A stretch of 47,879 nucleotides of DNA from a virus. The translations under genes and the position numbers were made by a program. The stretch is from positions 1-47,879 of the IMG/VR virus record IMGVR_UViG_3300017788_000040; one strand, written 5' to 3'. A model generated the notes under the pieces. The model saw only the letters and a list, made by a program, of their open reading frames with translations. It did no database searches and was not told the origin of the DNA. Of this stretch, positions 47,164 through 47,879 are shown piece after piece (positions within the stretch are counted from its first letter, which is position 1; each line of letters opens with the position of its first letter).

Positions 47164-47192
47164 ATTTTACCATAAAAAAAGGAGGGTATCAA
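47164..47192 (-). promoter_or_regulatory. Promoter with -35 box inside terminator loop
   Basis: TTGATA (47187-47192), 17-base spacer, TAAAAT (47164-47169) on the minus strand, with TG one base before the -10 box (extended -10). The -35 hexamer is exactly the six-base loop of the terminator hairpin at 47174-47198. Confidence 0.6.
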
Positions 47193-47198
47193 CCCTCC
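47174..47198 (-). terminator. Intrinsic terminator
   Basis: Minus-strand GGAGGG-TTGATA-CCCTCC followed by TTTTTTT. It ends the transcript of the 58-residue gene at 47207. Confidence 0.9.
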
Positions 47199-47206
47199 AA
47201 TGAACG

Positions 47207-47383
47207 TTATGGTTTACTCAACATCTCTCGGCATATCCTTTTACAATGTTGTTGATTCTCGTCACACTCAATTAAACAATTAAAATAGTCATTCATTAAT
47301 TCATTTTGTTCTGTAAATTCATCAATAGTTTTTTCCAGTTTAACCCAACCCGCAAGTTGATTGTAAGAAATTAAGTTGTGCAT
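47207..47383 (-). CDS. Small cysteine-containing hypothetical protein
   Basis: 58 residues from the ATG at 47383, chosen because GGAGG lies five bases upstream; an earlier ATG would add six residues but overlaps the ribosome site. MHNLISYNQLAGWVKLEKTI, then DEFTEQNELMNDYFNCLIEC and QQHCKRICREM. Helical, with four cysteines in the second half spaced C-x3-C and C-x3-C (NCLIEC, HCKRIC), suggesting a helical hairpin held by disulfides or a metal. Conserved in cyanophages from memory; function unknown. Confidence 0.8.
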   Translation of the reverse strand: MHNLISYNQLAGWVKLEKTIDEFTEQNELMNDYFNCLIECDENQQHCKRICREMLSKP

Positions 47384-47432
47384 TATGTCCTCCACGCACA
47401 AAGAACAACATGATAAAGAAGTTTTCTTTCAT
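47340..47432 (-). CDS. Possible 30-residue leader ORF
   Basis: A 30-codon frame from the ATG at 47432 (MKENFFIMLFFVRGG...) with AGAGGTG upstream. It overlaps the start of the 58-residue gene in another frame and contains that gene's ribosome site. The N-terminus is hydrophobic. Its own ribosome site lies in an inverted repeat (47435-47471). Could be a regulatory leader or chance. Confidence 0.3.
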   Translation of the reverse strand: MKENFFIMLFFVRGGHNAQLNFLQSTCGLG

Positions 47433-47434
47433 CT

Positions 47435-47471
47435 AAATCACCTCTTAATTCTACTACTATGTAGGTGATTT
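47435..47471 (-). repeat. Inverted repeat covering a ribosome-binding site
   Basis: AAATCACCT and AGGTGATTT (nine perfect pairs, 19-base loop) just before the possible 30-residue ORF. If paired in the RNA, it hides the AGGTG. Confidence 0.5.
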
Positions 47472-47518
47472 GTGTTGGTTTCTTAACAATAATTTATGCC
47501 TACGAGTTTATACTTATT

Positions 47519-47541
47519 AAAAAAGGGGGTTGCCCCCCCTT
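47519..47541 (-). terminator. Strong intrinsic terminator
   Basis: Minus-strand AAGGGGG-GGCAA-CCCCCTT followed by TTTT. It ends the tiny-gene operon 47546-47879. Confidence 0.88.
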
Positions 47542-47545
47542 GCGA

Positions 47546-47635
47546 TTAATACTTATACAACCATTGAATATAGGTTGAAAGTAGAATTGTGCTTAAGGCA
47601 AGTCCAGCAGTTAAAGATAAGACGGTTTGTGCCAT
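47546..47635 (-). CDS. 29-residue single-helix membrane protein
   Basis: From the ATG at 47635 with AGGAG seven bases upstream. MAQTVLSLTAGLALSTILLS then TYIQWLYKY: one hydrophobic helix of about 18 residues with an aromatic end. The start overlaps the stop of the preceding gene as TAATG, and a strong terminator follows 5 bases later, so this is a designed gene end rather than a chance frame. It has the size of photosystem or cytochrome b6f small subunits (PetL, PsbN type), but I cannot match it to one. Confidence 0.65.
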   Translation of the reverse strand: MAQTVLSLTAGLALSTILLSTYIQWLYKY

Positions 47636-47733
47636 TACTTTGCTCCTACTAGTTGTGCTAGTTGTGCTAGACGCCTTCGCTCCTCTTTTTGCTTTTGTTC
47701 CTTAATCAATTGCAGGAAGTTAAGTTTTTTCAT
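47635..47733 (-). CDS. 32-residue basic helical protein
   Basis: From the ATG at 47733 with GGGAGG ten bases upstream. MKKLNFLQLIKEQKQKEERR, then RLAQLAQLVGAK: a highly charged amphipathic helix. It overlaps the upstream stop (ATGA) and the downstream start (TAATG), so three genes in a row are coupled. Function unknown. Confidence 0.65.
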   Translation of the reverse strand: MKKLNFLQLIKEQKQKEERRRLAQLAQLVGAK

Positions 47734-47879
47734 TGCTTTTCCTCCCAGTTCCAGTTATTACATGGACGATAAGAAAGACCACGATACTTATTTGGTGGAT
47801 GAGATGGTGCGTGTGTTTGTGAATACCACTTACGATATTCTAGTTTCGGAATGTGAGTATTATACTTCACACCACGATA
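47730..47879 (-). CDS. DUF4278-like protein, N-terminus outside window
   Basis: 49 residues and the stop are visible; the gene starts beyond the right edge. Two YRG units occur: YRGVKYNTHIPKLEY and KYRGLSYRPCNNW, 31 residues apart. Short cyanobacterial DUF4278 proteins share this YRG-x-x-Y element, from memory. It ends NWNWEEKQ and overlaps the next gene by ATGA. If the assignment is right it is another host-type small protein in this phage. Confidence 0.65.
   Translation of the reverse strand, partial: YRGVKYNTHIPKLEYRKWYSQTHAPSHPPNKYRGLSYRPCNNWNWEEKQ

Noticed and set aside
47546-47635. Assignment of the 29-residue membrane peptide as PetL, PsbN or an Hli fragment
   Set aside because: Only size and one helix agree. 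No diagnostic residues of those proteins are present.
1-47879. Prophage or integrative element in a host chromosome
   Set aside because: No integrase, repressor, attachment repeats or host housekeeping genes. The gene set is that of a lytic T4-like phage.

Overview
The window is a stretch of a T4-like cyanophage genome (marine cyanomyovirus type), not host chromosome. It carries T4 core genes in recognisable clusters: gp4, gp48, gp53, gp54-like, gp26-like, gp27-like and gp5-like structural genes, and gp32, gp59 and gp33 for replication and late transcription. It also carries genes typical of phages of marine Synechococcus and Prochlorococcus: PhoH, ThyX, 2OG-Fe(II) oxygenases, a DUF1825 protein, a DUF4278-like protein end and a flavin-dependent halogenase. 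The DNA is AT-rich and densely packed, with many ATGA start/stop overlaps. Almost everything is on the minus strand; only 38749-41191 is on the plus strand. I see no photosystem genes, integrase or other lysogeny genes here.

Layout. 1-2476: a run of small hypothetical genes, three of them shorter than 60 codons. 2515-3696: a superfamily II helicase. 3768-6871: an accessory block with two adenine-methyltransferase-like genes and a winged-helix/ParB-like gene, each end with its own near-consensus sigma70 promoter. 6922-17239: a zinc-cluster protein, a Gly-rich adhesin-like protein, a tryptophan-halogenase-like enzyme and two long fibre proteins, the longer ending in an S74 self-cleaving chaperone domain. 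17275-18332: a small gene, three tRNA genes (Leu UAA, CAU, Ile UAU), a Phd-type antitoxin-like gene and a small gene. 18338-28289: two 2OG-Fe oxygenases interleaved with an assembly-chaperone-like gene, two collagen-like fibres and further structural proteins. 28289-38708: baseplate hub and tail-tube initiation genes, including two tape-measure-like proteins and an unusual M23 peptidase domain. 38749-41191: gp4, an unknown gene, gp48 and gp53 on the plus strand. 41171-45605: Mom-like GNAT, gp32, DUF1825, gp59, gp33, a PD-(D/E)XK nuclease, PhoH and a small protein. 45632-47879: ThyX, a third 2OG-Fe oxygenase and several very small genes.

Regulation can be read from the sequence. Non-structural genes are preceded by sigma70-like promoters with exact 17-base spacers. 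Structural genes are preceded by NATAAATA late-promoter motifs, seven of the eight overlapping the stop codon of the gene upstream. The late co-activator gp33 is encoded in the same window, which fits a T4-type early/late switch. Intrinsic terminators occur at 3720-3741, 47174-47198 and 47519-47541, with a weaker candidate at 17874-17892.

The items I would look at first are: (1) a hub protein (33327-34991) whose LytM/M23 zinc-peptidase motifs are complete but in circularly permuted order; (2) a TTTTTTC slippery heptamer at the end of the gp26-like gene that would fuse it by -1 frameshift to a 58-residue ORF directly before the tape-measure-like gene, as in lambda G/GT; (3) the two-part methyltransferase plus ParB-like block; (4) a halogenase inside the tail-fibre cluster; (5) a terminator whose hairpin loop is the -35 box of the next promoter.
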